Source: Citrobacter sp. FP75 (GTDB lineage: Bacteria > Pseudomonadota > Gammaproteobacteria > Enterobacterales > Enterobacteriaceae). From it: a stretch of DNA of 64,000 nt. The stretch's first letter is position 1, and the number at the start of each line of letters is the position of its first letter. The stretch spans positions 419,957-483,956 of the forward strand of contig NZ_JAFDOE010000004.1 in the NCBI RefSeq assembly GCF_018342065.1. The letters run 5' to 3'. The translations under genes were made by a program, and so were the position numbers. The notes beneath the pieces are model-generated. The model was not told the origin of the DNA. It did not search any database and saw only the letters and a program-made list of their open reading frames with translations. Shown here piece after piece: positions 1-14,795 of the stretch.

Positions 1-1705
<1,705 letters not shown>

Positions 1706-1709
1706 CTAT

Positions 1710-2138
1710 TTAGCTATTTAATGCGGGACGTTCGCTGATGGCGATCCGCTGCGGCGGGACCGTTTCTGGCTCGTTGCGAATTAAATCTATGTGCAGCAAC
1801 CCATTGGTAAAGCTCGCGCCGGAGACTTCCATATTTTCAGCCAGAGTAAAGCTCAGGCTGAAGGATTGAGTCACCAGCCCCTGATGCAGCCACTTGGTCT
1901 CTTTTTCAGGCTGCTCCGGCGTACCTTTCACCGTCAGACGCGTGCCTTCCAGCTGAATATCCAGATCTTCCTGACGGAAACCGGCTAACGCAAGCGTAAT
2001 GCGATAGTGGTTATCGTCGCTTTTTTCGATGTTATAGGGTGGGAAGCTCTGGCTTTCGCCGGTGTTTTGCAGTGCATTGGCCAGTTTGTCAAAACCGATC
2101 CATTGACGCAGCAATGGGGACAAATCGTAGTTACGCAT
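1710..2138 (-). CDS. ibpB: Small heat shock protein IbpB
   Basis: 142-residue cytoplasmic holdase of the alpha-crystallin (HSP20) family. It works with IbpA to bind unfolding proteins and keep them ready for ClpB/DnaK. The alpha-crystallin beta-sandwich spans about residues 35-125, with a typical short C-terminal tail. An in-frame ATG lies two codons upstream at 2144, but the Shine-Dalgarno AAGGAG sits one base from it and seven from the ATG at 2138. The start at 2138 therefore fits the ribosome site and gives the usual MRN N-terminus and length. It is the second gene of ibpAB, 93 bases after ibpA, with its own structured leader. Confidence 0.96.
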   Translation of the reverse strand: MRNYDLSPLLRQWIGFDKLANALQNTGESQSFPPYNIEKSDDNHYRITLALAGFRQEDLDIQLEGTRLTVKGTPEQPEKETKWLHQGLVTQSFSLSFTLAENMEVSGASFTNGLLHIDLIRNEPETVPPQRIAISERPALNS

Positions 2139-2231
2139 ATTCATTCTCCTTCTAAGAAGCGAGTAAGTACCTTTCGGCTCCCTGACGGCAAGCCGATTGC
2201 TTAGCAGGGCCGCCTGAAGCGGCCCACTGAA
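2139..2231 (-). promoter_or_regulatory. ibpA-ibpB spacer: hairpin plus probable ROSE-type RNA thermometer of ibpB
   Basis: Read on the minus strand, the spacer has a perfect hairpin (GGGCCGC, loop TTCAG, GCGGCCC) soon after the ibpA stop. Just before ibpB a UCGCUUCUU segment can pair with the AGAAGGAGA ribosome site. A pyrimidine-rich stretch masking the Shine-Dalgarno is how ROSE-type thermometers block translation at low temperature, and ibpB of E. coli is reported to have one. The melting behaviour here is inferred. Confidence 0.6.
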
Positions 2232-2645
2232 TTAGTTTATTTCGATGCGGCGCGGTTTGTTCGCTTCCGGAATCACGCGCTCAAGTTCGATGTACAGCAG
2301 ACCGTTCACCAGGTTTGCACCGCGAACATGAATGTTCTCCGCCAACTGGAACTTGCGTTCAAAGTTGCGCTCGGCAATGCCCTGATACAGGTAAGTACGT
2401 TCTTTTTGCTCGTCCGCGTGAGCGCCTTTTACTACCAGCAGATTGTCCTGGGCGGTAATTTCCAGCTCACTTTCAGCAAAGCCCGCAACGGCAATCGCAA
2501 TGCGGTAATGGTTTTCGTCTACCAGCTCGACGTTATACGGAGGGTAGCCGCCATTACTCTGGCTCTGATTGCTTTCCAGCAGGTTAAACAGGCGATCAAA
2601 ACCAATTGCAGAACGGTATAACGGAGATAAGTCAAAGTTACGCAT
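2232..2645 (-). CDS. ibpA: Small heat shock protein IbpA
   Basis: 137-residue HSP20-family chaperone, partner of IbpB, associated with inclusion bodies and aggregates in the cytoplasm. The alpha-crystallin domain covers about residues 35-125, with Pro-Pro-Tyr-Asn at its start and Gly-Leu-Leu-Tyr-Ile near its end. An in-frame TTG lies two codons upstream, but the ATG at 2645 has AGGAG at good distance and gives the standard [11 protein letters not shown]-terminus. It is the first gene of the heat-shock operon, downstream of a sigma-32 promoter and a thermometer-like leader. Confidence 0.97.
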   Translation of the reverse strand: MRNFDLSPLYRSAIGFDRLFNLLESNQSQSNGGYPPYNVELVDENHYRIAIAVAGFAESELEITAQDNLLVVKGAHADEQKERTYLYQGIAERNFERKFQLAENIHVRGANLVNGLLYIELERVIPEANKPRRIEIN

Positions 2646-2743
2646 AATCAATAGCTCCTGAAATCAGCGAGAATGTTGGACCTTCCATCATGGACAGGTC
2701 AGGTAGCCAGGACACCCATCAGGCGTGCCCTTCATTTGTCTAC
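2646..2743 (-). promoter_or_regulatory. ibpA 5' leader, probable ROSE RNA thermometer
   Basis: The leader is about 98 nt from the inferred transcript start to the ATG. Close to the start codon the segment UCGCUGAUUUC lies just ahead of AGGAGC and can fold over it, the hallmark of a ROSE element. Upstream are further short stems (for example GGACC/GGTCC). The ibpA leader is a known ROSE thermometer in E. coli; that this copy works the same way is inferred from its conserved layout. Confidence 0.7.
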
Positions 2744-2748
2744 ACCCT

Positions 2749-2778
2749 AAAAATGGGTCTTAATACAAACTTTTCAAG
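2749..2778 (-). promoter_or_regulatory. Sigma-32 heat-shock promoter of ibpAB
   Basis: On the minus strand CTTGAAA (2772-2778) is followed after 14 bases by CCCATTTTT (2749-2757). This fits the RpoH consensus CTTGAAA, 13-15 bases, CCCCATNT, and it is placed about 100 bases before ibpA. Confidence 0.85.
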
Positions 2779-2951
2779 CGTATTCATCTGACTTTTTTTG
2801 CAGTTTGTTGTCTATTGCATACACTGGGGGGACAGTTGTTATCGTTAGAGTGCGATAGCCGCCACAGTGCGACAGAATGGTGATGTTATTTTTCGCAACG
2901 GATCGCTATAACTCACCATGCAAACACCGATGTTTAACAGATGAATAAATG

Positions 2952-3284
2952 ATGATAAAAAAAATGTTGTTAACACTGATGATGTGCAGCGGGATGGTTT
3001 TCGTGAGCGGCTGTTCCAGCGTCATGTCACACACCGGAGGCAAAGAGGGGACGTATCCCGGCACGCGTGCCAGCGCCACGATGATAAGCGAAAGCGATAC
3101 AAACTGGGGAACGAAGTCGCTGGCCATTCTTGATATGCCGTTTACCGCCGTGCTGGATACGCTGCTGCTTCCGTGGGATTTATTTCGCACCGATAGCTCG
3201 GTGAGATCGCGCGTAGAAAGAAGTGAGGAGAGCACGCAAGCCACAAACAACGTGATCCCCCCAGCCAAAATGCCTGCCCCTTAA
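2952..3284 (+). CDS. yidQ: YidQ, small lipoprotein of unknown function (DUF1375 type)
   Basis: About 110 residues. The N-terminus is a lipoprotein signal: MIKK, a hydrophobic stretch, then the lipobox VSGC with Cys near residue 20. The mature part is polar, with Thr-Gly-Gly-Lys and Asp-Met-Pro-Phe-Thr motifs and a Pro/Ala-rich tail. Two ATGs overlap the possible start (2949 and 2952); 2952 gives the usual family N-terminus. The ribosome site is weak for either. No biochemical role is known; export and lipidation are predicted from the signal. The next gene, yidR, is convergent with almost no gap. Confidence 0.88.
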   Translation: MIKKMLLTLMMCSGMVFVSGCSSVMSHTGGKEGTYPGTRASATMISESDTNWGTKSLAILDMPFTAVLDTLLLPWDLFRTDSSVRSRVERSEESTQATNNVIPPAKMPAP

Positions 3285-3285
3285 G

Positions 3286-4512
3286 TTAGCGCCCGGTTTC
3301 TGTCACCCATAGCTGGCGGAAACCCTCGACATCTTCCATCCATGCAACCTGCTGCCCATCAGGCGAAAAGACGATCGCATCTGCGGACGGCGGAGCTTTA
3401 TGATTCTCCGTCAAAAAATCAATCTCTCCCGTCTGCGCATTGCAGCAGGCAATTCTGTTTTCCAGCACAAATCCCAGCCATTGACCCGACGGATGCCAGT
3501 TAAACGCTGACTGAATATCAGTCGTACAGCGAGTCAGTTGGCGCGGAGCACCGCCCAGCACAGAAATCAGCCATAGCTGCACAATACCGCTATCATCACG
3601 CATTAAAAACGCAATCTCAGATGCCTTTGGATCACAGCGCACCCAGTGGCGCGGCTGATTCACCAGCCCAGGGAAAGCACGATCATGGGTAAACGTCAGG
3701 CGGCGCTGAACGACACCAGACGGCGGCGCTGGCATTGTCGATTCGCTGCCTTCCAGCGGTGCATCACCCGGCCGCTTCCAGCCATTTTCATCTTGCGGCA
3801 GATCGACAATAAACAACTCAGGAACCTTCTCCCCGTTTGCCGACAAGGTATCACCGATAAATGCCAGCGCATGATCCCCCACCCAGCCTTCTTCATAGGC
3901 GCGGTTAATCTCATCGCTGCCCGGCTGCGGTGAGGGCGTCGTCTTACTCACCAGTACGCACCAGTGACTCCCGCTGTACTCGCGCGGATGCTGAACGGAC
4001 ACCGTCACCGGGCCATAAGGCGTAGCCACGCCAACGTTACGTAAATCCAGTGCCGGGGAACGCTCACGCAACACATGATCGTTATAGGTGAAGCTAACAA
4101 ATTCACCATTCGGGCTAAAAACATGCACATGGCTGCCGCCGCGCAGCGCGCCAGGCGTGTACGGGGCGGTAATATCCATCGAGTCCAGATTCGCTACCTC
4201 TGTGTGCGTAGCAATGACACCACGCCGATGATGGAAGTCGTAATGCCATGTTTCATCTGGGTTTTCTGGGCCATGAATGAACACATATTTTTCAGACTTT
4301 GGATGAACGGTCACCACGCCGACGTGCGCCTCCTGCGCCGCGCGATAAATCACCTCCACCTCGCCGGTGTGAATATTGACGCGTTCAATCGTCTCACCGG
4401 TAAACGATGCGCCGGAAGGACGAACATCAAAAACCAGCCACTGGCTGTCCGGGGTCCAGGTATTGATATTAGTAAGCTGATGATTACGCGGCGTAAAAGT
4501 GATTTGCTTCAT
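3286..4512 (-). CDS. yidR: YidR, TolB-like beta-propeller protein (DUF3748)
   Basis: 408 residues, no signal peptide. Repeated patterns such as FSPDGQQVAW, WHPSGQWLGF, FSPNGEFVSF and WTPDSQWLVF mark WD40/TolB-like beta-propeller blades spread along the chain. Molecular function is not established; blade proteins of this kind usually bind proteins or ligands. It starts at an ATG at 4512, with the start region matching the family. It is convergent with yidQ (one base between stops) and divergent from cbrA. The name rests on sequence and position. Confidence 0.9.
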   Translation of the reverse strand: MKQITFTPRNHQLTNINTWTPDSQWLVFDVRPSGASFTGETIERVNIHTGEVEVIYRAAQEAHVGVVTVHPKSEKYVFIHGPENPDETWHYDFHHRRGVIATHTEVANLDSMDITAPYTPGALRGGSHVHVFSPNGEFVSFTYNDHVLRERSPALDLRNVGVATPYGPVTVSVQHPREYSGSHWCVLVSKTTPSPQPGSDEINRAYEEGWVGDHALAFIGDTLSANGEKVPELFIVDLPQDENGWKRPGDAPLEGSESTMPAPPSGVVQRRLTFTHDRAFPGLVNQPRHWVRCDPKASEIAFLMRDDSGIVQLWLISVLGGAPRQLTRCTTDIQSAFNWHPSGQWLGFVLENRIACCNAQTGEIDFLTENHKAPPSADAIVFSPDGQQVAWMEDVEGFRQLWVTETGR

Positions 4513-4611
4513 GGGATGTCCTGATACGAGACGATTTCAGCAATCATACTTCACAAGGACTTCACTTTCAGGCTTTAGCGTATGCCCATCTCAGTTATTA
4601 CGGGCGCAAAG

Positions 4612-5757
4612 ATGGAACATTTTGATGTGGCGATTATCGGTTTAGGCCCGGCGGGTGCGGCGCTGGCGCGACAGTTGAGCGGGAAAATGCGCGTGATCGC
4701 GCTGGATAAAAAACGCCAGTGCGGGAATGAAGGCTTCACCAAACCCTGCGGTGGTCTGTTGGCCCCGGATGCCCAGCGCTCGTTTATCCGCGACGGGATA
4801 ACCTTGCCCGTTGATGTCATCGCCAACCCACAGATATTTAGCGTTAAAACGGTTGATGTTGCCGCCTCTTTGACGCGTAACTACCAGCGCAGCTACATTA
4901 ACATCAACCGCCATGCTTTTGATTTATGGCTTAAATCTCTTATTCCCGCCGATGTGCAGGTGTACCACGACAGCCTGTGTCGGAAAATCTGGCGCGAGGG
5001 AGATAAATGGCACGTGATATTCCGCGCCGACGGTTGGGAGCAGCAGATCACCGCACGTTATCTGGTGGGTGCCGATGGTGCCAATTCACTGGTACGCCGT
5101 CATCTCTATCCCCAGCACCAAATCCGTAAATATGTCGCTATTCAACAATGGTTTGCGGAAAAGCATCCCGTCCCGTTCTATTCCTGTATTTTTGATAATG
5201 ACGCAACTGACTGCTATTCATGGAGCATCAGCAAAGACGGTTATTTTATCTTCGGTGGCGCCTATCCGATGAAGGATGGGCAGGCACGCTTTGACGCATT
5301 GAAATCTAAGATGGAAGCGTTCCATTTCCAGTTCGGCAAACCAGTGAAAAGCGAAAAATGTACGGTGCTGTTCCCGTCACGCTGGAAAGACTTCGTCTGC
5401 GGTGAGGATAACGCGTTTTTAATTGGCGAAGCGGCTGGATTTATCAGCGCCAGTTCACTGGAAGGGATTAGCTATGCGCTGGATAGCGCGGAAATCCTCA
5501 AATCTGTACTGCTGCGGGATGCGCCTGATATGAATCTCGCTTACCGCAAAGCTACCCGTAAAATACGTCTAAAACTGTATGGCAAAATCCTGAAAAGCCG
5601 GGCACTCACGTCAGCGTTTTCCCGTAAATGGATAATGCAGAGCGGCGTGGCGCATATTCCCTTGGCAAAATCTGAAAGTCGCCCGCCAGCGAAAGAAAGG
5701 CGTGATAAACCGCGTAGTATGGCAATGATATTATTGCGCGTTTTTTTAAGGGATTAA
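4612..5757 (+). CDS. cbrA: CbrA, FAD-dependent oxidoreductase of the geranylgeranyl-reductase type
   Basis: 381 residues from the ATG at 4612. A Rossmann FAD site sits at the very N-terminus ([11 protein letters not shown]), with a second FAD motif ([13 protein letters not shown]) near residue 160 and [14 protein letters not shown] near residue 275. This is the layout of UbiH/geranylgeranyl-reductase-like flavoproteins. In E. coli CbrA is linked to colicin M tolerance; its substrate is unknown. An in-frame ATG at 4582 would add ten residues before the beta-strand, but the 4612 start places the FAD motif as in the family. The C-terminal 30 residues are Lys/Arg-rich and look less conserved. The dgo genes that follow cbrA in E. 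coli are absent; yidX follows after one base. Confidence 0.88.
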   Translation: MEHFDVAIIGLGPAGAALARQLSGKMRVIALDKKRQCGNEGFTKPCGGLLAPDAQRSFIRDGITLPVDVIANPQIFSVKTVDVAASLTRNYQRSYININRHAFDLWLKSLIPADVQVYHDSLCRKIWREGDKWHVIFRADGWEQQITARYLVGADGANSLVRRHLYPQHQIRKYVAIQQWFAEKHPVPFYSCIFDNDATDCYSWSISKDGYFIFGGAYPMKDGQARFDALKSKMEAFHFQFGKPVKSEKCTVLFPSRWKDFVCGEDNAFLIGEAAGFISASSLEGISYALDSAEILKSVLLRDAPDMNLAYRKATRKIRLKLYGKILKSRALTSAFSRKWIMQSGVAHIPLAKSESRPPAKERRDKPRSMAMILLRVFLRD

Positions 5758-5758
5758 A

Positions 5759-6412
5759 TTGAAGATTAATTATAGCGGACTGGTAAAAGCCTTGGTCGTG
5801 TCATTACTTAGCACTATGCTAACAGGATGTTTTAGCATCATGCTGATCGCGAATAGCAATCCACAAACAACGAAGGAAAGGTGGAGAGCAGATTCCATTA
5901 TCGGCTTATCTTCGGGTAAAGATAATGACGGTAATGAAGGCTATGTCTTTGTCGGTAAAACGTTTGATTATCTGCTGACCAGTGGCGCCGAAAGTGTGGT
6001 GAAACTGCTGCAAGATCCGCAAATCGATCGCCATAATTTACAGGCTGTTGATATCGCCGAATTCATCATCAGCAGTAATAAAAAGACATTTGAAGGCGTA
6101 TTAACACTCAAATACACCGGAGAAACTCAGGAAGTTAAGCAGGTGCTCACAGGCTACGGTTTTTATTGCACAGCGCAAAATTGCACGAAGAAACTATACA
6201 ATTTGCAAGGGACAATTCATAAGAAAAGCACCACACAGGATTACTCACAGGTGCTCACATTTTATCATCCATTTACCGTTGGTTTTTACGAATATAAAAC
6301 CTCAGGGATGCCGGAAGGCCTCACAAACGCACTGCTGCCCATCACTATCACTCTGGATATCGTAACATCGCCATTGCAGATAATAGCGCTCAGCGTCATA
6401 GCTAATAAGTAA
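5759..6412 (+). CDS. yidX: YidX, putative lipoprotein
   Basis: 217 residues, starting at TTG (5759) with AAGG seven bases upstream; no ATG nearby fits. The N-terminus is a lipoprotein signal with lipobox LTGC (Cys about residue 23). The mature part resembles the uncharacterised E. coli lipoprotein YidX: a GYVFVGKTFDYLL motif near residue 60, two Cys around residues 135-140 that could form a disulfide (YCTAQNCTKK), FYHPF near residue 175, and a hydrophobic LPITITLDIVTSPLQ stretch near the end. Function unknown. It begins one base after cbrA, so the two may be co-transcribed here, whereas in E. coli the dgo operon lies between them. Confidence 0.8.
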   Translation: MKINYSGLVKALVVSLLSTMLTGCFSIMLIANSNPQTTKERWRADSIIGLSSGKDNDGNEGYVFVGKTFDYLLTSGAESVVKLLQDPQIDRHNLQAVDIAEFIISSNKKTFEGVLTLKYTGETQEVKQVLTGYGFYCTAQNCTKKLYNLQGTIHKKSTTQDYSQVLTFYHPFTVGFYEYKTSGMPEGLTNALLPITITLDIVTSPLQIIALSVIANK

Positions 6413-6418
6413 TTTAAT

Positions 6419-6444
6419 GGGCAAATGCGGCAAAGCATTTGCCC
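6419..6444. terminator. Hairpin between convergent yidX and yidA
   Basis: A perfect 10-bp inverted repeat (GGGCAAATGC / GCATTTGCCC) with a six-base loop lies between two convergent genes. Neither side has a full T-run, so efficient Rho-independent termination is uncertain; it may act as a bidirectional terminator or 3'-end stabiliser. Confidence 0.6.
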
Positions 6445-6452
6445 ATAACGCC

Positions 6453-7265
6453 TTATTTCAGCGCAAACTTCTCAATGGCATACGCAACGCCATCTTCAAG
6501 GTTGGATTTGGTCACAAAGTTGGCGATTTCTTTTACTGAGGGAATGGCGTTGTCCATTGCCACACCCACACCCGCGTATTCAATCATCGCGATGTCGTTT
6601 TCCTGATCGCCAATCGCCATGACTTCTTCGGCTTTAATGCCCAGCGCATCGGCCAGCGATTTTACACCCGTGCCTTTATTGACGCGTTTATCCAGGATTT
6701 CAAGGAAGTACGGCGCACTCTTCAGCACCGTGTACTTCTCTTTTACTTCTGCAGGTATGCGCGAGATGGCTTTATCGAGAATTTCCGGCTCGTCAATCAT
6801 CATCACTTTCAGGAACTGGGTTGTCGGATCCATTTTCTCGGCTTCACAGAACACCAGCGGAATGGTCGCGATAAACGATTCATGCACCGTGTAGTAACTG
6901 ATATCGCGGTTGGCGGTATACAGCGTATTGCGATCGAGGGCGTGGAAGTGTGAACCGACTTCCCGGGAGAGTTGTTCCAGGTAACGATAATCATCATAAC
7001 TCAGCGCGGTTTGCGCCACGGTACTGCCATCCCCTGCTTTCTGTACCAGCGCACCGTTGTAGGTAATGCAGTAGTCACCGGGTTGTTCCATGTGAAGTTC
7101 TTTCAGGTAGCTGTGGACGCCGGCATACGGACGCCCCGTGGTCAGCACTACATTTACCCCACGCGCACGCGCCGCGGCAATCGCCGTTTTGACCGCAGGT
7201 GAAATGGTGTGATCGGGCAGCAGAAGTGTGCCATCCATGTCGATAGCAATAAGTTTGATAGCCAT
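6453..7265 (-). CDS. yidA: Sugar-phosphatase YidA (HAD superfamily, Cof type)
   Basis: 270 residues, equal to the E. coli protein. HAD motif I is DMDGTLL at residues 9-15, motif II LTTGRP at about 41, the motif III lysine near 195, and motif IV GDQENDIAMI at about 219. The cap domain is the C2B (Cof) type. The family hydrolyses phosphosugars such as erythrose-4-phosphate and glucose-1-phosphate with Mg2+ in the cytoplasm. All catalytic motifs are intact. It lies downstream of gyrB in the same direction but behind a terminator. Confidence 0.95.
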   Translation of the reverse strand: MAIKLIAIDMDGTLLLPDHTISPAVKTAIAAARARGVNVVLTTGRPYAGVHSYLKELHMEQPGDYCITYNGALVQKAGDGSTVAQTALSYDDYRYLEQLSREVGSHFHALDRNTLYTANRDISYYTVHESFIATIPLVFCEAEKMDPTTQFLKVMMIDEPEILDKAISRIPAEVKEKYTVLKSAPYFLEILDKRVNKGTGVKSLADALGIKAEEVMAIGDQENDIAMIEYAGVGVAMDNAIPSVKEIANFVTKSNLEDGVAYAIEKFALK

Positions 7266-7372
7266 GAGTTCCCCGGATTAAATGAGTCCATACTCATGCT
7301 AACGCGATTCCGCTCAAAAAACAGCAACGAAAAGGGGGATAGAAAAGGAAACCGGATGCCCCTTTTGCAGGC

Positions 7373-7403
7373 AAAAAAATACCCGGTTGCGCAAACAACC
7401 GGG
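7373..7403 (-). terminator. Terminator after gyrB
   Basis: On the minus strand the stem CCCGGTTG / CAACCGGG (7382-7403) with a six-base loop is followed by a T-rich run (TATTTTTTT). It lies about 20 bases past the gyrB stop and closes the dnaA-dnaN-recF-gyrB unit. Confidence 0.9.
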
Positions 7404-7423
7404 CAGATTTTACGACTAGCCGA

Positions 7424-9856
<2,433 letters not shown>

Positions 9857-9866
9857 TTATCTTGGG

Positions 9867-10940
9867 TTAATCCGTTATTTTACCCTTTTCCACGGTGAAC
9901 ATCTTCGAATTTTTGTCCGACATGTCCATTACGTGTTCAGCGCTAATTGCGCTGACAAAGACCTGAGATTGCGTGGCTTTTAAGCGGCTGGCCAACAGTC
10001 CGCGACGCGCATCATCCAGTTCAGAGGCAAAATCATCTATCAGGTACAGGCAGCGCCGTCCGCTTTCGCGAGTCAGGAACTCCCCTTGCGCCAGACGTAA
10101 GGCGCACATCAGCAGTTTTAACTGCCCACGCGATAACGTGTCTTCCACCGGCGCACCGTCGGCGCGTATGCGGAAATCCGCTTTATGCGGGCCGTGTGCG
10201 GTGTAGGTCAACATGCGATCGCGTTCAAAACTGCGTTCCAGCACCTCAGCGTAGTCGCTCTCTTTCTCCCAGCCGCGCTGGAAAGAGAAGGAGAGAGAAA
10301 ACTCGGGAAGAAACTGCTGGCAGGTATCCGCCATATCCTGCGCGATACCGGCGCTGTACTCCGCGCGCCAGGTGCTGATTTGTTCCGCCAGCGGGATAAG
10401 TTCTTTATCCCACGGACGCAGTTGCTCATAACGACTCACCTGGCGCAGCGCGGCATTGCGCTGCTTGAGCAACCGCTTAAGGTTACTCCAGGCGGTAAAG
10501 AATCCGGCTTCATTGTGAAAGCATCCCCAGTCAAGGAACGCTCTTCTGTATTTGGGGCCGCCGTTGAGTAAAGTAAACCCCTCAGGCGTGATCAGCTGCA
10601 TCGGCATCAGGTGCGCCAGTTCGGCAACCTTGTGACCGTCTGTGCCGTCAATACGCACTTTGCTGTCACCCAGCTTGTCTTTAGTCAGGCCAATCGATGT
10701 CTCGCGCTCGGCTCCCTGTAAACGCCCGTGCAGTACAAACGACTCCTGCTCATGGCGAATAACGCGGCCAATCTGCAAACTGCGAAACGCCCGACCGTGG
10801 CCAAGCGTATAAATAGCTTCCAGCACGCTGGTTTTGCCGCTGCCATTAGCGCCTACCAGGAAGTTAAAGCCGGGAGATAAAGCGAGATCCGCGCTTTCGA
10901 TATTGCGAAAGTCGCGGATCAACAAGCGGGTGAGCGACAT
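9867..10940 (-). CDS. recF: RecF, recombination mediator ATPase
   Basis: 357 residues, same length as E. coli. RecF helps load RecA at gapped DNA with RecO and RecR. SMC/ABC-like head domain: Walker [10 protein letters not shown] at residues 30-38, signature LSRGQLK near 270, Walker [13 protein letters not shown] near 300. The start ATG overlaps the last base of the dnaN stop (TAATG), so translation is coupled. gyrB follows after 28 bases. Confidence 0.97.
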   Translation of the reverse strand: MSLTRLLIRDFRNIESADLALSPGFNFLVGANGSGKTSVLEAIYTLGHGRAFRSLQIGRVIRHEQESFVLHGRLQGAERETSIGLTKDKLGDSKVRIDGTDGHKVAELAHLMPMQLITPEGFTLLNGGPKYRRAFLDWGCFHNEAGFFTAWSNLKRLLKQRNAALRQVSRYEQLRPWDKELIPLAEQISTWRAEYSAGIAQDMADTCQQFLPEFSLSFSFQRGWEKESDYAEVLERSFERDRMLTYTAHGPHKADFRIRADGAPVEDTLSRGQLKLLMCALRLAQGEFLTRESGRRCLYLIDDFASELDDARRGLLASRLKATQSQVFVSAISAEHVMDMSDKNSKMFTVEKGKITD

Positions 10941-12040
10941 TACAATCTCATTGGCATAACAACATAAGCCGCGCTCTGGCTGGCTGCATCTTCAATCTGG
11001 ACGCTGGAAACAGAGTCGGTCAGCATAATACGGACGTTTTCGCACTTCAGTGCGTTCAGTACATCCAGCACGTAGCTAACGTTGAAGCCGATTTCCATTT
11101 CAGTCCCTGGGTAGGTGACGTCGAGGATCTCTTCCGCTTCTTCCTGCTCCGGGTTGTTGGCCGTAATTTTGAGCTGGTTTTCGCTGACGTACAGACGCAC
11201 ACCGCGGAATTTCTCATTAGAGAGAATGGCCGCACGAGCAAACGCCTGCTTAAGGATATCGCAGCCCGCTTCCAGATGTTTGTCCGGGTTCTTCGGCAGG
11301 ACGCGACGGTAATCCGGGAAACGTCCATCAACCAGCTTAGAGGTAAAGATAAAGTCACCCACGTGCGCACGGATGTTGTTGCTGCCGATCTGCACGCGCA
11401 GCGGGTTGTCGCCGCCGTCGAGCATACGCATCAGTTCAATCACGCCTTTACGCGGCACGATCACCGAATGGCTGGGCAGCGATTGTCCAACCGGCATTGA
11501 GCACACCGCCAGGCGGTGACCGTCGGTCGCGACGGTACGCAGTTCTTCGCCTTCGGTTTCAAACAGCATGCCGTTTAAGTAATAACGCACATCCTGATGC
11601 GCCATTGAAAACTGCGTGGCTTCAATCAGACGCTTCATCGTCGCCTGCGGCAGCGTGAATTCGACTTCGCTCTGCCAGTCATCCAGATTTGGGAAGTCGG
11701 CGGCAGGTAGCGTGGACAGCGAGAAACGGCTGCGACCAGAGCGCACCAGCATGCGGTCACCTTCCAACTGGACAGCAATTTCCGCACCTTCCGGCAGCCC
11801 ACGACAAATGTCGAAGAATTTACGCGCCGGGACGGTGGTAGCACCAGGTTCATGAGGCTGGATCAGCGCCACGCGTGCCACCATCTCCATCTCAAGATCG
11901 GTACCGGTCAGAGAAAGCGTTCCATCCGCAACCTGTAGCAACAGGTTTCCGAGGATCGGCAGCGTAGGACGACCACCCAGCGGGCCGCTGACCTGCTGAA
12001 GCGGTTTTAATAAATGTTCACGTTCAACGGTAAATTTCAT
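10940..12040 (-). CDS. dnaN: DNA polymerase III beta subunit (sliding clamp)
   Basis: 366 residues, standard length. It forms the ring-shaped dimeric clamp that tethers polymerases to DNA. The three repeated clamp domains are visible, and the C-terminus YVVMPMRL is the conserved end bearing the partner-binding cleft residues. It lies four bases downstream of dnaA and overlaps recF by one base, so the three genes form one unit. Confidence 0.98.
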   Translation of the reverse strand: MKFTVEREHLLKPLQQVSGPLGGRPTLPILGNLLLQVADGTLSLTGTDLEMEMVARVALIQPHEPGATTVPARKFFDICRGLPEGAEIAVQLEGDRMLVRSGRSRFSLSTLPAADFPNLDDWQSEVEFTLPQATMKRLIEATQFSMAHQDVRYYLNGMLFETEGEELRTVATDGHRLAVCSMPVGQSLPSHSVIVPRKGVIELMRMLDGGDNPLRVQIGSNNIRAHVGDFIFTSKLVDGRFPDYRRVLPKNPDKHLEAGCDILKQAFARAAILSNEKFRGVRLYVSENQLKITANNPEQEEAEEILDVTYPGTEMEIGFNVSYVLDVLNALKCENVRIMLTDSVSSVQIEDAASQSAAYVVMPMRL

Positions 12041-12044
12041 AGCG

Positions 12045-13448
12045 TCACGAAGATAATGTTCTGATTAAATTGGAGAAATCTTCTTTAATATCATGGCTTT
12101 CTTCACGCAACTGCTCAATCTTGCGACAGGCATGAAGCACGGTAGTATGGTCACGCCCACCAAACGCGTCGCCAATTTCCGGCAGACTGTGGTTGGTGAG
12201 CTCTTTTGCCAGCGCCATCGCCATCTGACGCGGACGAGCTACCGAGCGAGATCGACGCTTGGAAAGCAGATCCGCAATTTTGATTTTGTAATACTCCGCC
12301 ACCGTCTTCTGAATATTGTCGATGGTGACCAGTTTTTCCTGCAATGCCAGCAGATCGCGCAGCGCTTCACGCACAAAATCGATCGTTATCGCGCGGCCAG
12401 TAAAGTTGGCGTTGGCGATCACGCGGTTCAGTGCACCTTCCAGTTCACGCACGTTAGAGCGTAGACGCTTGGCAATAAAGAACGCCACTTCACCCGGCAG
12501 ACGAATGTCGTTTTCGTCGGCTTTTTTCATCAGGATCGCAACGCGTGTTTCCAGTTCAGGCGGTTCGATCGCGACGGTCAGCCCCCAGCCGAAGCGGGAT
12601 TTCAGGCGATCTTCAACGCCGTTGATCTCCTTCGGATAGCGATCCGACGTCAGGATGATCTGTTGATTACCTTCCAACAGGGCATTAAAGGTGTGGAAAA
12701 ACTCTTCCTGGGATCGTTCTTTATTAGCAAAGAATTGAATATCGTCAATCAGCAGCGCATCAACGGAACGGTAGTAGCGTTTAAACTCTTCGATCGCATT
12801 GTTTTGTAGGGCTTTAACCATGTCCTGTACAAAACGCTCAGAGTGCATATACACCACTTTCGCATTCGGCTTGCGCGCCATAATCCCGTTACCGACAGCG
12901 TGCAACAGGTGGGTTTTACCCAAACCGGTGCCGCCATAAAGGAATAAAGGATTGTAGGCTCCGCCAGGATTGTCCGCCACCTGACGTGCCGCCGCGCGCG
13001 CCAGTTGGTTAGATTTACCTTCAACGAAGTTATCAAACGTGTGTTTGACGTTGACGTTAGAGCGATAGGTCGGTTCGGCCGGGGCCGGGACGTTATCCCA
13101 ACCAGGACGCGCAACCGGTGCGGCACGTTGCGGCTGAACTTGTTGCGTCACATACGCAGGCGCCACAACGTTATTCACCGGCGTCTTCAGCGTTTGCGTA
13201 ACAGGTTTTGTACCGACTTCAAAGCGCAGTTGTGGAGCATCTGCTCCGCAGAAATTATTCAGCAATCCATTAATATTATTAAGGTATTTGTCCCTTACCC
13301 AATCGAGCACAAAACGGTTTGGCGCATACAAAGCCAGCGTGTTATCGCTCAGTTCCGCCTGCAACGGGCGTATCCACATACTGAATTCTGTGGCTGGTAA
13401 CTCATCCTGCAATCGGGCAAGACACTGCTGCCAAAGCGAAAGTGACAC
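12045..13448 (-). CDS. dnaA: Chromosomal replication initiator DnaA
   Basis: 467 residues. AAA+ initiator that binds DnaA boxes at oriC and opens the duplex. Domain I ([16 protein letters not shown]) is at residues 2-80, a variable linker follows to about 130, then the AAA+ core with Walker [12 protein letters not shown] near 172 and Walker B LLIDDIQF near 233, and domain IV ending in [15 protein letters not shown], the DnaA-box recognition signature. The start is GTG at 13448, with GGAG six bases upstream, as in E. coli; an in-frame ATG four codons earlier has no ribosome site. DnaA boxes in the upstream region allow autoregulation. Confidence 0.98.
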   Translation of the reverse strand: MSLSLWQQCLARLQDELPATEFSMWIRPLQAELSDNTLALYAPNRFVLDWVRDKYLNNINGLLNNFCGADAPQLRFEVGTKPVTQTLKTPVNNVVAPAYVTQQVQPQRAAPVARPGWDNVPAPAEPTYRSNVNVKHTFDNFVEGKSNQLARAAARQVADNPGGAYNPLFLYGGTGLGKTHLLHAVGNGIMARKPNAKVVYMHSERFVQDMVKALQNNAIEEFKRYYRSVDALLIDDIQFFANKERSQEEFFHTFNALLEGNQQIILTSDRYPKEINGVEDRLKSRFGWGLTVAIEPPELETRVAILMKKADENDIRLPGEVAFFIAKRLRSNVRELEGALNRVIANANFTGRAITIDFVREALRDLLALQEKLVTIDNIQKTVAEYYKIKIADLLSKRRSRSVARPRQMAMALAKELTNHSLPEIGDAFGGRDHTTVLHACRKIEQLREESHDIKEDFSNLIRTLSS

Positions 13449-14195
<747 letters not shown>

Positions 14196-14212
14196 TAAAA
14201 GCTAGCCCCTGA

Positions 14213-14572
14213 GTGGTTAAGCTCGCATTTCCCAGGGAGTTACGTTTGTTAACTCCCACTCATTTCACATTCGTCTTCCAGCAGCCACAACGGGCTGGCA
14301 CGCCGCAAATCACCATCCTCGGCCGCCTGAATTCGCTGGGGCATCCCCGCATCGGTCTCACGGTCGCCAAGAAAAATGTTAAACGTGCGCATGAACGCAA
14401 CAGGATTAAACGCCTGACGCGTGAAAGCTTCCGTTTACGTCAGCACGAACTTCCAGCAATGGATTTCGTGGTGGTGGCTAAAAAAGGGGTTGCCGACCTC
14501 GATAACCGTGCTCTCTCGGAAGCGTTGGAAAAATTATGGCGTCGCCATTGTCGCCTGGCTCGCGGGTCCTGA
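14213..14572 (+). CDS. rnpA: Ribonuclease P protein component
   Basis: 119 residues, starting at GTG. It is the basic protein cofactor of RNase P, which with M1 RNA cuts tRNA 5' leaders. The RNA-binding signature ([19 protein letters not shown]) lies at residues 53-71, and the length matches E. coli. Its 3' end overlaps yidD by 37 bases in another frame. Confidence 0.97.
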   Translation: MVKLAFPRELRLLTPTHFTFVFQQPQRAGTPQITILGRLNSLGHPRIGLTVAKKNVKRAHERNRIKRLTRESFRLRQHELPAMDFVVVAKKGVADLDNRALSEALEKLWRRHCRLARGS

Positions 14573-14793
14573 TAGCCCTCATTCGGGTCTATCAACGCCT
14601 GATCAGTCCGCTGCTTGGGCCGCATTGCCGTTTCACTCCAACCTGTTCGAGCTACGGAATTGAGGCATTGCGCAGGTTTGGAGTGATAAAAGGCAGTTGG
14701 TTGACGGTGAAACGCGTATTAAAATGCCACCCTTTACACCCTGGTGGTGACGATCCCGTCCCGCCCGGACCATTTGATACCAGAGAACACTAA
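14536..14793 (+). CDS. yidD: YidD, membrane protein insertion efficiency factor
   Basis: 85 residues. Small inner-face membrane-associated protein (DUF37/haemolytic family) that aids YidC-dependent insertion. The N-terminal amphipathic helix is [17 protein letters not shown], the Cys-containing motif FTPTCSSYG is at about 33-41, and [13 protein letters not shown] lies near the end. Its ATG lies inside rnpA and its stop is two bases before yidC, so the three are translationally linked. Confidence 0.95.
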   Translation: MASPLSPGSRVLIALIRVYQRLISPLLGPHCRFTPTCSSYGIEALRRFGVIKGSWLTVKRVLKCHPLHPGGDDPVPPGPFDTREH

Positions 14794-14795
14794 CG

